From NCBI GenBank assembly GCA_032622095.1, contig CP136067.1:194706052-194770051 (forward strand): a DNA stretch of 64,000 nucleotides, read 5' to 3'. The DNA is from Siphonodentalium dalli. Its lineage: Eukaryota > Mollusca > Scaphopoda > Gadilida > Siphonodentaliidae. Position 1 is the stretch's first letter; every line of letters begins with the position of its first letter. Shown here piece after piece: positions 31,788 through 40,856 of this stretch. The notes under the pieces are model-generated. The model saw only the letters and a program-made list of their open reading frames with translations, was not told where the DNA came from and ran no database searches. The translations under genes and the position numbers were made by a program.

Positions 31788-32390
31788 TCAAATGTTTGTA
31801 TCGATTCGTTTATCTGTTTTTGGAATGTAGAATGGTCTCAGCTTCTTTTTCTTGGAAGTTTTCTTGGAATTTTCAAAATCTGGATGTTTATCTTCAGATT
31901 TGTTCTGTGAATCATTCGTAGGATCAACAGGTCGGGGTTGTTTGAAAACATCTGATGTTGTAGACATCTCTTCAGTTTTGATATCTGCATTTTGTTCTTG
32001 TATTGTTACTGCTTGTAGACATTTTTGTATAGTTTTCACATTTTTTTTGTCGCCGAAATCTGTTTTACAATGGAAGGACCAATGGGATTCTTGTCCGCAT
32101 TTGTAACAGTAACCATATGGCGGTTTCCAATTTTTATCAGCTTTGTTTTTCTCTTGTTTCTCTTGCCATTGCATTTTGTTACAAAGTTTAAACAAATTGG
32201 CAGAGATCTGTCTCATTTCGACAAGATTATCTTGAATTTTTCTAGTCTGTGGCTGTGTAGATTTTTTTGAATCTTCTTTATGTAGCTCAATATAGCTCTC
32301 TTCAATAACTGCAGGCCTTGGTCTTTTTCTAACAATATCTTCTTCGCTGGCGGCGTCGTCTGAAACAGGTCTTTTAATTCTCTTAAACAT
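31788..32390 (-). CDS. CCHC zinc-knuckle protein of the Polinton
   Basis: About 200 residues. The first ~33 are the same as the start of the polymerase gene on the other strand and hold two basic clusters (FKRIKRP, RKRPRP) that could act as nuclear localisation signals. Near the middle is a retroviral-type knuckle CYKCGQESHWSFHC (C-x2-C-x4-H-x4-C), which binds single-stranded nucleic acid. The C-terminus is again basic (KKTSKKKKLRPF). The ATG at 32390 is used; a longer frame upstream would need a TTG start. An AATAAA on this strand lies ~20 bp after the stop, so unlike its neighbours this gene looks polyadenylated. Function is unknown; a role in replication or genome binding is inference. Confidence 0.65.
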   Translation of the reverse strand: MFKRIKRPVSDDAASEEDIVRKRPRPAVIEESYIELHKEDSKKSTQPQTRKIQDNLVEMRQISANLFKLCNKMQWQEKQEKNKADKNWKPPYGYCYKCGQESHWSFHCKTDFGDKKNVKTIQKCLQAVTIQEQNADIKTEEMSTTSDVFKQPRPVDPTNDSQNKSEDKHPDFENSKKTSKKKKLRPFYIPKTDKRIDTNI

Positions 32391-32690
32391 TTTTGTCTTG
32401 AGTTTTGTCAGCAAAAAATATTGCGACTGGCTTCTTCGGAGTTGAAGTGTAAAGTGTAGAATTACATCTGCTTTTATAGCATTTTCATCGCGAATGCTAT
32501 AAAAGCTATAAAAGCAGGTGTAATTCTACACTTTACACTTCAACTCCGAAGAAGCCAGTCGCAATATTTTTTGCTGACAAAACTCAAGACAAAAATGTTT
32601 AAGAGAATTAAAAGACCTGTTTCAGACGACGCCGCCAGCGAAGAAGATATTGTTAGAAAAAGACCAAGGCCTGCAGTTATTGAAGAGAGC
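32295..32690. promoter_or_regulatory. 396-bp palindrome with bidirectional promoter
   Basis: Two 186-bp arms (32295-32480 and 32505-32690) are reverse complements with one difference that I can see, around a 24-bp centre. TATAAAAG boxes face outward: 32478-32471 on minus, and 32498-32505 and 32507-32514 on plus. Each arm carries promoter, 5' leader, ATG and about the first 33 codons of a gene, so polymerase (plus) and the CCHC protein (minus) start with identical residues. Confidence 0.85.
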
Positions 32691-34904
32691 GATATGGAAA
32701 CTGATAAGGTAGAAAGTGAAGAGAGCGATATGGAAACTGATGAGGCAGAAAGTGAAGAGAGCGATATGGAAACTGATAGGGCAGAAAGTGAAGAGAGCGA
32801 TATGGAAACTGATGAGGCAGAAAGTGAAGAGAGCGATATGGAAACTGATAGGGCAGAAAGTGAAGAAAGTTCTAGTTATGGGCAGATTGGACGCGGTCGA
32901 AGACAGAATAGAGAAATTGGTGGGAAGAGAAAGAGAAGTCTGGCTAGAGAGCGTGTTGTGTTCAATCCAACAAAATATTTCAAAATGGAGCTGAACTCGG
33001 AGAAATTTTCCAGAAAATTTAAATCAGCATCACGACAATTTGGTGTGAAATTCGAGAAATTTACAGATCCAATCGAAAACATTCCAGAGATATTTGAGAA
33101 GTTGACAGAAGAATTGAAACAGAAATGTTCAGCAAATGAGAAGACAAGAATCAGAGTTACGATAAATCATCCAGGACTTGATATGAGCATTTTCATTCCA
33201 TTCACAAAAGCCAGTGAATTGAATGGTGGGACACTCATGGATAATATTCAAAATGTGGTTCAATCAAATGCAGCCTTTACAATTCATGACGGTGCACTCA
33301 ATTTCGAAATCTTCGTTACAGATATTCCGGAAGGTGGTACACGACACTCACTACATTATGGACCATTTGCAGACAAGAACAAGCTGACAAAAGTAAAAAT
33401 AAGTATTGTCCGGATTGAAAATGCTGATGATGTTATGTGTATGGCAAGATCTATTGTCGTCGGAATGTGTAAGGCAGATAGTGATGGATCTGCGTGCTGG
33501 TCAAAGATATGGAAAAGAATAAGACAATCAATATACACAGCACAAACAGATGCAGCAAAAAATCTACTCAACCGTGCTGGCATTCCACACGATACAGTTT
33601 GCAGTATCAATGAGTTCCACAAGATTCAAGAAATATTGTATCCAGAATATGTTGTGAAAATTCACAATGAATTTGCTGGCGCTGGATTTCTATTTGAACC
33701 TGCAGAAATGTGTTCGGATAGCAAATGTGTACACATCTACTACAACAACAATCACTTCGACACCATAACATCAATCAAAGGATTTCTAGGCACCAGCTAC
33801 TACTGCGAATTCTGCGACATTGGATTCCATATGCGTGGCGATCATCGATGCAGATTTGTTTGTGCATGCTGGTCATTGACACAGTGTAATTTCACAAATT
33901 GGGTGAAGTGTAGAACGTGTCGACGATCATTCAGAAGTAAATCATGTTTCGACAACCATTTGAAGACGGAAGGAAAACAGAAAAGAAAAATATGTGATTT
34001 GGTTCAACTATGCAACAATTGTGATGAAGAAATTCTCATCAATAAATCAAGCAGACATATATGTGCGGGGTTGAAGAAATGCAAACATTGCAAAGAAATC
34101 GTTGAAGCAGATCACAGGTGCTACATTCCAAAATATGAATCACCGGAAAAGAAACCTGCAAAGATTCCATATGTATTCTTTGACTTTGAATGCAGACAAG
34201 ACACAGGTGTTCATATTCCAAACTTCTGTGTTGCACATACCGCTTGTGGAGATTGCATGTGCAAACCAATCGAAGAAAAATGTGAAACATGCGGACCGGA
34301 TTCCAGAGAATTTGTATTCAAGGGTGACAACGTTTTAACAGACTTCACAAACTGGTTATTCCACCAAGATCACAAAGGATGTGTTGCAATAGCACATAAT
34401 GCTCAGGGATACGATGCACAGTTTCTACTTCAAGCACTCATACAAAGTGGAATTCATAAACCAGAACTGATCATGAATGGAAACAAGATTCTCAGTTTAA
34501 AATGCAACAGCATGAAAGTTATTGATTCTCTGAGTTTTCTGATGATGCCGCTTTCAAAGTTTCCACAAACTTTTCAGCTGAATGAGATGGCGAAAGGACA
34601 CTTTCCACATTGGGCGAATTCACCAAAGTTTCAAAATTACATTGGACATTACTTGGCTTCTGATTACTACAAACCAGACATGATGAGCGTGGAAAATCGA
34701 GAGAAATTCTTTGAATGGTACAATGAGAAAATAGAAAATTACGTGATATTCAACTTCCAAGAAGAGATGGAGAAGTACTGCAAATCAGACGTGGATATTC
34801 TTCGCCGTGGATGTGGAAAATTCAGGAAATACATATTGGAAACAGAACAGATTGACCCGTTCATTGAGTCAATAACATTGGCGCAAGTTTGCAATTTGGC
34901 ATGA
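32595..34904 (+). CDS. polB: Protein-primed DNA polymerase B, N-terminal part with exonuclease domain
   Basis: About 769 residues before an in-frame TGA (34902-34904). The order is the shared basic N-terminus, then an acidic array of five SDMETD-x-x-ESEE units (about residues 33-100), a ~250-residue region of unknown fold typical of Polinton polymerases, a Cys/His-rich zone with several CxxC pairs (about 415-530), and the 3'-5' exonuclease with Exo I FFDFEC, Exo II HNAQGYDAQFLL and Exo III YCKSDVDILRRG. It would replicate the element from a protein primer at the inverted ends and proofread. The same reading frame continues after the TGA, so the break is a single nonsense codon. The ATG at 32595 is used because the longer frame begins with TTG. 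Confidence 0.9.
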   Translation: MFKRIKRPVSDDAASEEDIVRKRPRPAVIEESDMETDKVESEESDMETDEAESEESDMETDRAESEESDMETDEAESEESDMETDRAESEESSSYGQIGRGRRQNREIGGKRKRSLARERVVFNPTKYFKMELNSEKFSRKFKSASRQFGVKFEKFTDPIENIPEIFEKLTEELKQKCSANEKTRIRVTINHPGLDMSIFIPFTKASELNGGTLMDNIQNVVQSNAAFTIHDGALNFEIFVTDIPEGGTRHSLHYGPFADKNKLTKVKISIVRIENADDVMCMARSIVVGMCKADSDGSACWSKIWKRIRQSIYTAQTDAAKNLLNRAGIPHDTVCSINEFHKIQEILYPEYVVKIHNEFAGAGFLFEPAEMCSDSKCVHIYYNNNHFDTITSIKGFLGTSYYCEFCDIGFHMRGDHRCRFVCACWSLTQCNFTNWVKCRTCRRSFRSKSCFDNHLKTEGKQKRKICDLVQLCNNCDEEILINKSSRHICAGLKKCKHCKEIVEADHRCYIPKYESPEKKPAKIPYVFFDFECRQDTGVHIPNFCVAHTACGDCMCKPIEEKCETCGPDSREFVFKGDNVLTDFTNWLFHQDHKGCVAIAHNAQGYDAQFLLQALIQSGIHKPELIMNGNKILSLKCNSMKVIDSLSFLMMPLSKFPQTFQLNEMAKGHFPHWANSPKFQNYIGHYLASDYYKPDMMSVENREKFFEWYNEKIENYVIFNFQEEMEKYCKSDVDILRRGCGKFRKYILETEQIDPFIESITLAQVCNLA

Positions 34905-36704
34905 AGGAAGAATTCAATGCCAGAGAAAACAATTGGAATCATTCCAGATGGTGGATACCCATGTGCTAAAAACTATTCCATGAAAGCGATACGTTGGCTT
35001 CAACATATATCATTGTCACGTATGATAACAATCAAGCATGCTTTGAATGGAGGAGAAATCAAGATTGGTGGACACTACGTCGATGGATATGAGGAAGCCA
35101 CAAGAACAGTTTTTGAGATGAATGGATGTCTGTTTCATGGATGTCCAAAATGTTACAACAACAGACAATACAAGAATCCCTATACGATGCTCACCATGGA
35201 AGAATTATATACAAGAACTCAACAGAAGAAAGATGAACTGGAAAGTCTTGGTTACAGAGTTGAATCAATTTGGGAGCATCAGATCGACGAAAGAATGAAA
35301 TCGGATGTGAAATTCAAACAACAAATGGAATCTTTCTACAAACATCGAGACCACATTTTGCCAAGAGAAGCATTGTTTGGTGGACGTACAAATGCCATCA
35401 AATTGTACGAGGAAATTGATCAAGATTCCACAAAAGAAATCAAGTTCATCGATGTGTGTTCGTTGTATCCATTTTGCAACAAATATAAATTCTACCCTGT
35501 TGGACATCCAGAAATTTTGAGCCAAGAGCAGATCAATCAAGAACACATTAGAGACTATGCGGGGCTTGTTAAATGTACAATTTTACCACCATCGAAATTG
35601 TATATTCCAGTTCTACCGATTCATTGTAACAAGAAAATGGTTTTTACTCTGTGCAACACTTGTGCCATCAATGAGAACGAGGCATGTAACCATTCAGAAG
35701 AAGATCGAGCTATAACCGGAGTGTGGACCACGCCAGAATTATTCAAAGCAATGGATGTTGGCTACAAAATACTTGATGTGTACCAAATTTGGCATTGGAC
35801 AGATTGGACAGATGAAATATACAAATCCTATATCGACAAACATCTAAAGATCAAACAGGAATGTAGTGGTTATCCATTTGGTGTTGAGACAGAAGAACAG
35901 AAGCAAAAGTTTGTACAGGATTATTATGCAGCTGAGGGTATAAAATTGGAGAACATCGAGAAGAATCCAGGAAAACGCCAAATATCTAAAATTATGATTA
36001 ATTGTATATGGGGTAAGAATGTACAAAGAAATCTTATGTCAAAAACAGAGTATGTGGATAAACCATCACGTTATTTTGAATTGCTTACTAGTAACAATAT
36101 AATTGTTCAAAATGTTACACTTCTTGATGGTGACAAATTCATTCTGGTAAATTATGTTGATATTTTAGATAATATTGAACCTCATCATTCAGCAAATGTT
36201 GTTGTTGCTTCTTTTGTTACAGCGTATGCAAGATTACAATTGTATAAAGTTTTTAAAAAACTTGGAGATAGAGTGCTGTATTTTGATACAGACAGCTGTG
36301 TGTATGTCAGTGATCCATCAAAGAAGAACATCAAAACTATCGAAGGAAGATTGGGGAAATGGAGCGACGAACATCCAGATGCAAAGATTGTCAAATTTGT
36401 TGGACTTGGGCCAAAGAACTACGGATATGAATACATCAAAGATGGGAGAAGATACACCAAATGTAAGGTAAAAGGTATCACTCTTGATTACAGCACAAGT
36501 CAAAAAGTTAATTTTGAAACAATGGTACAATGTGTTAATGATCGTGAAAATTTCAAAACTGTTGTTGACTATCCTTCCAGAATTAAAAGACAAAAGAACC
36601 ATCAACTAATTAGTGAGTGTCAAACCAAAACTTTCAGATCGGTGTACACAAAACGAAAACTCGTCAATGGTATTCACACATATCCATACGGATGGAGATG
36701 TTGA
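34905..36704 (+). CDS. polB: Protein-primed DNA polymerase B, C-terminal part with polymerase domain
   Basis: The same frame as the N-terminal part, reopened after the TGA (first ATG at 34917). It holds the family-B palm and fingers: motif A DVCSLYPF, motif B ISKIMINCIWGK and motif C YFDTDS, with KCKVKG downstream. The catalytic aspartates of motifs A and C are intact, and the insertions between motif A and B are of the size expected for protein-primed enzymes. Together with the first part the polymerase would be ~1,370 residues, normal for Polintons. Whether the TGA is a true mutation, read through, or a sequence error cannot be told here. Confidence 0.9.
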   Translation, partial: RKNSMPEKTIGIIPDGGYPCAKNYSMKAIRWLQHISLSRMITIKHALNGGEIKIGGHYVDGYEEATRTVFEMNGCLFHGCPKCYNNRQYKNPYTMLTMEELYTRTQQKKDELESLGYRVESIWEHQIDERMKSDVKFKQQMESFYKHRDHILPREALFGGRTNAIKLYEEIDQDSTKEIKFIDVCSLYPFCNKYKFYPVGHPEILSQEQINQEHIRDYAGLVKCTILPPSKLYIPVLPIHCNKKMVFTLCNTCAINENEACNHSEEDRAITGVWTTPELFKAMDVGYKILDVYQIWHWTDWTDEIYKSYIDKHLKIKQECSGYPFGVETEEQKQKFVQDYYAAEGIKLENIEKNPGKRQISKIMINCIWGKNVQRNLMSKTEYVDKPSRYFELLTSNNIIVQNVTLLDGDKFILVNYVDILDNIEPHHSANVVVASFVTAYARLQLYKVFKKLGDRVLYFDTDSCVYVSDPSKKNIKTIEGRLGKWSDEHPDAKIVKFVGLGPKNYGYEYIKDGRRYTKCKVKGITLDYSTSQKVNFETMVQCVNDRENFKTVVDYPSRIKRQKNHQLISECQTKTFRSVYTKRKLVNGIHTYPYGWRC

Positions 36705-36747
36705 GTCATTTCATGTCAAGATGTTGACAGGAGTAGTACCTCCATAA

Positions 36748-37308
36748 ATTGCTGAGAAGATTTATGGATATTTGGTGGCACAGTCAACACTTATTCCAGA
36801 GATAAAGAAGGAATTACAAGAAGTCTGGTTTGAAAGAGAAAAGAAAGCAATACTACGATGCTGTGATGTCGACGAATGTTTACAGAGATTGGACTATCTT
36901 GAGACAAGTATATTTTCTCATTTCTCTCAAAACTATATTAAATCATTTATTAAATTCAAAACATTTTTTCTCATTGAAAGAATATCTGATTTTTGGCTAT
37001 TTGGTGGTGATCAACACCATTTAGATTTAGAAACTTTTGATGAACATGACTATATTCATTATACAAAGTATGAAGATCATTATCCTCTTGCTAGTGGAAC
37101 CTTTAAATCAGTTCCTAGGATCTATGGGTATTTGTTAACAAAAAAAATGTCAACATATGCAAAAATTCAAAACATTATAGGGGATGATTTTTTTATTTAC
37201 AGAACAAACAGAAGAATAGAAGACTATAATAATTGGATTATTGAAATGTATGGAAATATTTACAGCTTTGGAGATTTCTCTTTAAAAACTAAATTCACAC
37301 GTCGTTAA
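36748..37308 (+). pseudogene. Unassigned open frame between polymerase and ATPase
   Basis: The frame is open for 186 codons from just after a TAA at 36745, but the first in-frame ATG is late (37147). The product would be rich in Phe, Ile, Tyr and Asp (for example FWLFGGDQHHLDLETFDEHD) with an early CCDVDEC. I do not recognise it. Position and strand fit the late plus-strand gene row. It may be a decayed gene that lost its start. Before the TAA the same frame also reads MLTGVVPP from 36721, which would support a recent nonsense change near the 5' end. Confidence 0.4.
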
Positions 37309-37341
37309 GTTCACTCTCTGATTAGGCATCAAAGTGACAAC

Positions 37342-37992
37342 ATGGAAGAATCTTTACTTTTCCAACATCCGTGTAATTTCTTTATCAGCGGACCTAGTGG
37401 ATCAGGTAAAACAGAATTTGTTAAAAAAGTTATTGAATTTAAACACGATTTATTCCAAACACCACCAAAGAAAATAGTTTGGTGTTACAAAGAATGGCAA
37501 GACACATACAATCGTATAAAAGAAATTGATAACGTTGAGTTTATCGATGGCATTCCAGATGATGATGAGGAAATTGTATCAGATAAATCATTTCCTCATC
37601 TTGTTGTTTTCGATGACATGATGGGAGAACAAGATGAAGACAAAATAATGCTTTGGTTTACTAGAAAAGGTCATCATCGAAATGCTTCAATAATTTACAT
37701 TACTCAAAACATGTTCCAAAAATCAAAAAGTAGCAGAACTATAAGTTTGAATGCACACTACATGGTTTTATTTCAAAGCGTTCGAGATAAAAATCAAATA
37801 AAAGTTTTGGCTCATCAAATGCAAACCAATCATTTGAAACAAGCATACGAAGATGCAACTTCAATAAATCATGGATATATTTTAGTAGATTTTCATCCTA
37901 GAACAGAAAATTATTTGCGAATTAGAACTGATATTTTCCATAAATGGTTGACAGCTAATGACCGAGGTCCTGTCATTTATTCAAAAGTATAA
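37342..37992 (+). CDS. Genome-packaging ATPase (FtsK/HerA, A32-like)
   Basis: A 216-residue P-loop ATPase: Walker A GPSGSGKT at residues 17-24, Walker B LVVFDD at 87-92, and the ITQN sensor-like motif near residue 120. This is the size and layout of packaging ATPases of Polintons, virophages and A32-like viral enzymes, which pump DNA into preformed capsids. The frame is intact. The start ATG at 37342 has a good context (aacATGg). Confidence 0.9.
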   Translation: MEESLLFQHPCNFFISGPSGSGKTEFVKKVIEFKHDLFQTPPKKIVWCYKEWQDTYNRIKEIDNVEFIDGIPDDDEEIVSDKSFPHLVVFDDMMGEQDEDKIMLWFTRKGHHRNASIIYITQNMFQKSKSSRTISLNAHYMVLFQSVRDKNQIKVLAHQMQTNHLKQAYEDATSINHGYILVDFHPRTENYLRIRTDIFHKWLTANDRGPVIYSKV

Positions 37993-38023
37993 ATTCAGTT
38001 GTTACTTTTTTCATTTTAGAACC

Positions 38024-38611
38024 ATGTCGTCCACCGAGATGTTTAGTCATGATGAACTGTCACAAATTATAAATTTCTTCACTTTTGCAGCTGAATTATT
38101 TCTTGAACATGATTGGAAATTACCATCACAGACAAAAAAGTTTTTTCAGAGAAATAAAAATGTTCTTAAAAAAATCTCTGATCGATCAACTGATATGGAA
38201 ACAAAACGCAAATTAATTTTACAACGAGGTGGTAGTGGGTTCCTTGGGGGAGTTTTAATTAGAAGTCTTTTGAAAAATTCATTTGAACAAACTGGTAGAC
38301 AATCTAAAAGTAAATCAAAGGTTTCTCCAAAACGTTCAAAGATTACACTGATGCAAACACAACAAAGGGGTAATCAAAAAGAATCTAAACGTAAAACAAA
38401 GCTTTCTCTAAATCATTCAAAGTTTACACCGATGCAAACTCAACAAAATCAACATTCTAAATTTACACCTATACCTTCTCAGCAGAACCCTCAACATCAA
38501 CCGTTACAAAAAAAACCAGTTATTGATCTTGAATTTTCTAAATTTATGCCGTTGTCTGATGCATCGAAATCGGCATTCGAAGCTTTAGAATGGTTCAATC
38601 AGAAAAGATAA
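38024..38611 (+). CDS. Polinton structural-region protein, basic, unknown
   Basis: A 195-residue protein starting at ATG 38024 (context accATGt). The frame extends further upstream but overlaps the ATPase gene. The N-terminal ~75 residues are helical. They are followed by a KRKLILQRGGSGFLGGVLIR segment, the basic plus hydrophobic Gly-rich motif that recurs in Polinton and adenovirus-like small virion proteins. The C-terminal half has repeated HSKFTPMQTQQ-type units (four, irregular). A pyrimidine-rich TTTTTTCATTTTAG lies just before the ATG and could be a splice acceptor. Virion core association is inferred from motif and position. Confidence 0.55.
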   Translation: MSSTEMFSHDELSQIINFFTFAAELFLEHDWKLPSQTKKFFQRNKNVLKKISDRSTDMETKRKLILQRGGSGFLGGVLIRSLLKNSFEQTGRQSKSKSKVSPKRSKITLMQTQQRGNQKESKRKTKLSLNHSKFTPMQTQQNQHSKFTPIPSQQNPQHQPLQKKPVIDLEFSKFMPLSDASKSAFEALEWFNQKR

Positions 38612-38667
38612 AAGATGAAACATATAATTTTTCTGCTCATTTTGAGACAACTACTTAGACTGTGAAG

Positions 38668-39030
38668 ATGCCTTCAAAAACTAAGAGCCGGAAAGTACCG
38701 CTGATAAAAAAATATGGGGAGTTGATTGTTGCAATGAGTAAAGTTCCATCTGCATATAAAAAGAAAATGATCAACGATGCTCCGAAACAAGTGATGGATT
38801 GCATTTCAGAATGTTGTCAAAATCTTTTAAAAGGTAATGTAAAACTGAATGAAGCTCAGAACCGCAAGTTACATTCGAAGCGTAAACATATCAGATATCT
38901 TGCAGACAAGAACAAACCTTTGCAACAAAAGAAGAAAATTTTGAATCAAAAAGGTGGCTTTTTACCATTATTATTTCTTGCTCCATTGATTAGCAAAACA
39001 TTAGGTGCAGTTGTTAAAAATATTTTGTAA
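38668..39030 (+). CDS. Small basic protein with C-terminal hydrophobic motif (pX-like)
   Basis: A 120-residue Lys-rich protein ending KKKILNQKGGFLPLLFLAPL followed by ISKTLGAVVKNIL. The QKGGFLPxLLxPLI pattern near a basic stretch is common in small capsid or core proteins of Polintons and adenovirus relatives. It probably binds DNA and/or membrane in the virion. The ATG at 38668 is used, as the frame before it opens with GTG. The frame is intact. Confidence 0.6.
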   Translation: MPSKTKSRKVPLIKKYGELIVAMSKVPSAYKKKMINDAPKQVMDCISECCQNLLKGNVKLNEAQNRKLHSKRKHIRYLADKNKPLQQKKKILNQKGGFLPLLFLAPLISKTLGAVVKNIL

Positions 39031-39050
39031 AAACTAAATCTCAAATAAAT

Positions 39051-39770
39051 ATGAAGAAAATGGTTATTGTACCATTCAGAATGTTGGAAGATTTCAAACA
39101 ATGGAAAATGTCAGAAATGAATAAACCTCAATTACCTCCTGATCCTGCAATTTCAAATGTTTCAGATTCTTACAAAGAATTGAAATCAGTTTATGATAAA
39201 AATATTTCTGAATCAGAAAAGTCACAGTTATTTGGAGAAAATTTGTACAAATTGAAAACTTCACAAAAATCTTTAAATTCAAAATTCAGTTTACCTGAAC
39301 AAAAGTTATCTGAAAACTTTGGGAACATGAGTGAACATATATTGGAAAGTGTTCCATCTAAACTTCGTGGTAAAGCACAACAAATTTTAACATTGTTGTC
39401 AACTAATCCTAAACTTAGATGGGATGATCGTGGACAATTAATTTATGGAACAGAAACAGTTACTGGATCAAATATAATTGATTTGATAAACGATGTTGTT
39501 CGTCACCGAAAAGGTTTTGACCCAGTTGGTTATGAAACATTCCTACGTGGATTGGGGGAACTTAATGTACCACAAGATTATGTAGGTAACAGGAATCGAT
39601 GGTTGTGGATACAAAGACATTTAAAAGGTCACACTGGTGATGAGTTTCATACACCTCATGCAACTCCTAGCAGTGGCAAGTCAAGAAAACGTTCAGTTGA
39701 TATTTTCACACCTCAAAGTTTTCCTAAAACCAGAAAATCTATTTTGAAAGAATGGTCCCCACTTACATAA
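39051..39770 (+). CDS. Conserved-type Polinton protein, function unknown
   Basis: A 239-residue protein. The central part (about 90-185) reads like a conserved Polinton protein of the late region: VPSKLRGKAQQILTLLSTNP, then GSNIIDLINDVVRHRKGFDP and LNVPQDYVGNRN. The N-terminal part is helical with many charged residues, and the C-terminal part is basic with Ser/Pro. The gene overlaps the integrase start by 19 bp. I know of no biochemical role. It is probably virion-associated, going by its position. Confidence 0.55.
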   Translation: MKKMVIVPFRMLEDFKQWKMSEMNKPQLPPDPAISNVSDSYKELKSVYDKNISESEKSQLFGENLYKLKTSQKSLNSKFSLPEQKLSENFGNMSEHILESVPSKLRGKAQQILTLLSTNPKLRWDDRGQLIYGTETVTGSNIIDLINDVVRHRKGFDPVGYETFLRGLGELNVPQDYVGNRNRWLWIQRHLKGHTGDEFHTPHATPSSGKSRKRSVDIFTPQSFPKTRKSILKEWSPLT

Positions 39771-40846
39771 AATTTGACAAACTTCTAACTGAAATTTACT
39801 ACAATCCAAAAGAAGTTGGTGGTTTCAGTGGAGCAAATCAACTTTTAAAAAATGCGAAAGAAACAAATAACAAAATTAAACTTTCAGATGTTAAAAAATG
39901 GTTACAATGGCAAAAAACATATACTTTGCACAAACCAATTGTTCGGAAATTTCGAAGACGTAAAACTATTGTTGCAGGAATTGATATTCAGTGGCAAGCT
40001 GATTTGGCAGATTTGCAAACTTTGCAAAAGCACAATGACAATTACAGATATTTACTTTGTGTTATTGATGTGTTCTCAAAATTTGCATGGGTTGAAAAAA
40101 TTAAAGACAAAACTGGTAAAACTTTAGTTAAAACATTTCAGAAAATTCTCAAATCATCAAAACGAAAACCAGTTTCATTTCAATCTGACAAAGGTTCCGA
40201 ATTCAAAAATAAATTATTTTTACAATTTTTGAAATCTAAGAAAATTCATTTTTTCACAACAGAGAATCCAGAGACAAAAGCAAGTATAGTTGAACGTTTT
40301 CAACGGACATTGAAAACAAAGATGTGGAAATATTTTACACATAATCAAACTTTGAAATACAATGATGTTTTGCACGATTTTGTGAATTCTTACAACAAAA
40401 GTTTTCATAGAAGTATTAAGATGGCACCAGTTTTAGTAACTCGAGAAAATGAAATTAAAGTTTCCAGAAATCTTTATGGAAAGTTAAAAACGAAAAAAGA
40501 TAAGATCTTGAAAGTTGGAGATTTTGTTAGAATAAATAAAACAAAGAGAACTTTTGATAAAGGATATCTTCCAAATTGGACAAAAGAAATTTTCAAAATT
40601 AGTAGAGTTTGTAAAAGTACACCATTAACTTACAAATTAGTAGATTTAGATGGTGAAAACATCGCAGGATCATTTTATGGTAAAGAAATTCAACATATAA
40701 AAGATAATAAAGTTTACGAAATTGAATCAGTTGTTGGTAAACGTTCAAGAAAAGTTGCTGGTAAATCAGTTAGAGAAATTAAAGTTCATTGGGCTGGTTA
40801 TCCTAAAAAATTTGACAGTTGGATTCCTGCCACAAATTTGGTATAA
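39752..40846 (+). CDS. int: Retroviral-type integrase with C-terminal chromodomain
   Basis: A 364-residue protein. The DDE core shows D84 in WQADLADLQ, D146 in QSDKGSEF and E181 in KASIVERF, the D,D-35-E layout of retroviral and Polinton integrases. An SH3-like region follows (KVGDFVRINK). The last ~45 residues form a chromodomain (VYEIESVV...IKVHWAGYPKKFDSWIP) with the aromatic residues that line a methyl-lysine pocket. It would cut target DNA with a 6-bp stagger and join the element, and the chromodomain may steer it to modified chromatin. The frame is intact. No HHCC zinc finger is evident at the N-terminus. Confidence 0.9.
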   Translation: MVPTYIKFDKLLTEIYYNPKEVGGFSGANQLLKNAKETNNKIKLSDVKKWLQWQKTYTLHKPIVRKFRRRKTIVAGIDIQWQADLADLQTLQKHNDNYRYLLCVIDVFSKFAWVEKIKDKTGKTLVKTFQKILKSSKRKPVSFQSDKGSEFKNKLFLQFLKSKKIHFFTTENPETKASIVERFQRTLKTKMWKYFTHNQTLKYNDVLHDFVNSYNKSFHRSIKMAPVLVTRENEIKVSRNLYGKLKTKKDKILKVGDFVRINKTKRTFDKGYLPNWTKEIFKISRVCKSTPLTYKLVDLDGENIAGSFYGKEIQHIKDNKVYEIESVVGKRSRKVAGKSVREIKVHWAGYPKKFDSWIPATNLV

Positions 40847-40856
40847 AACTTTTAAC

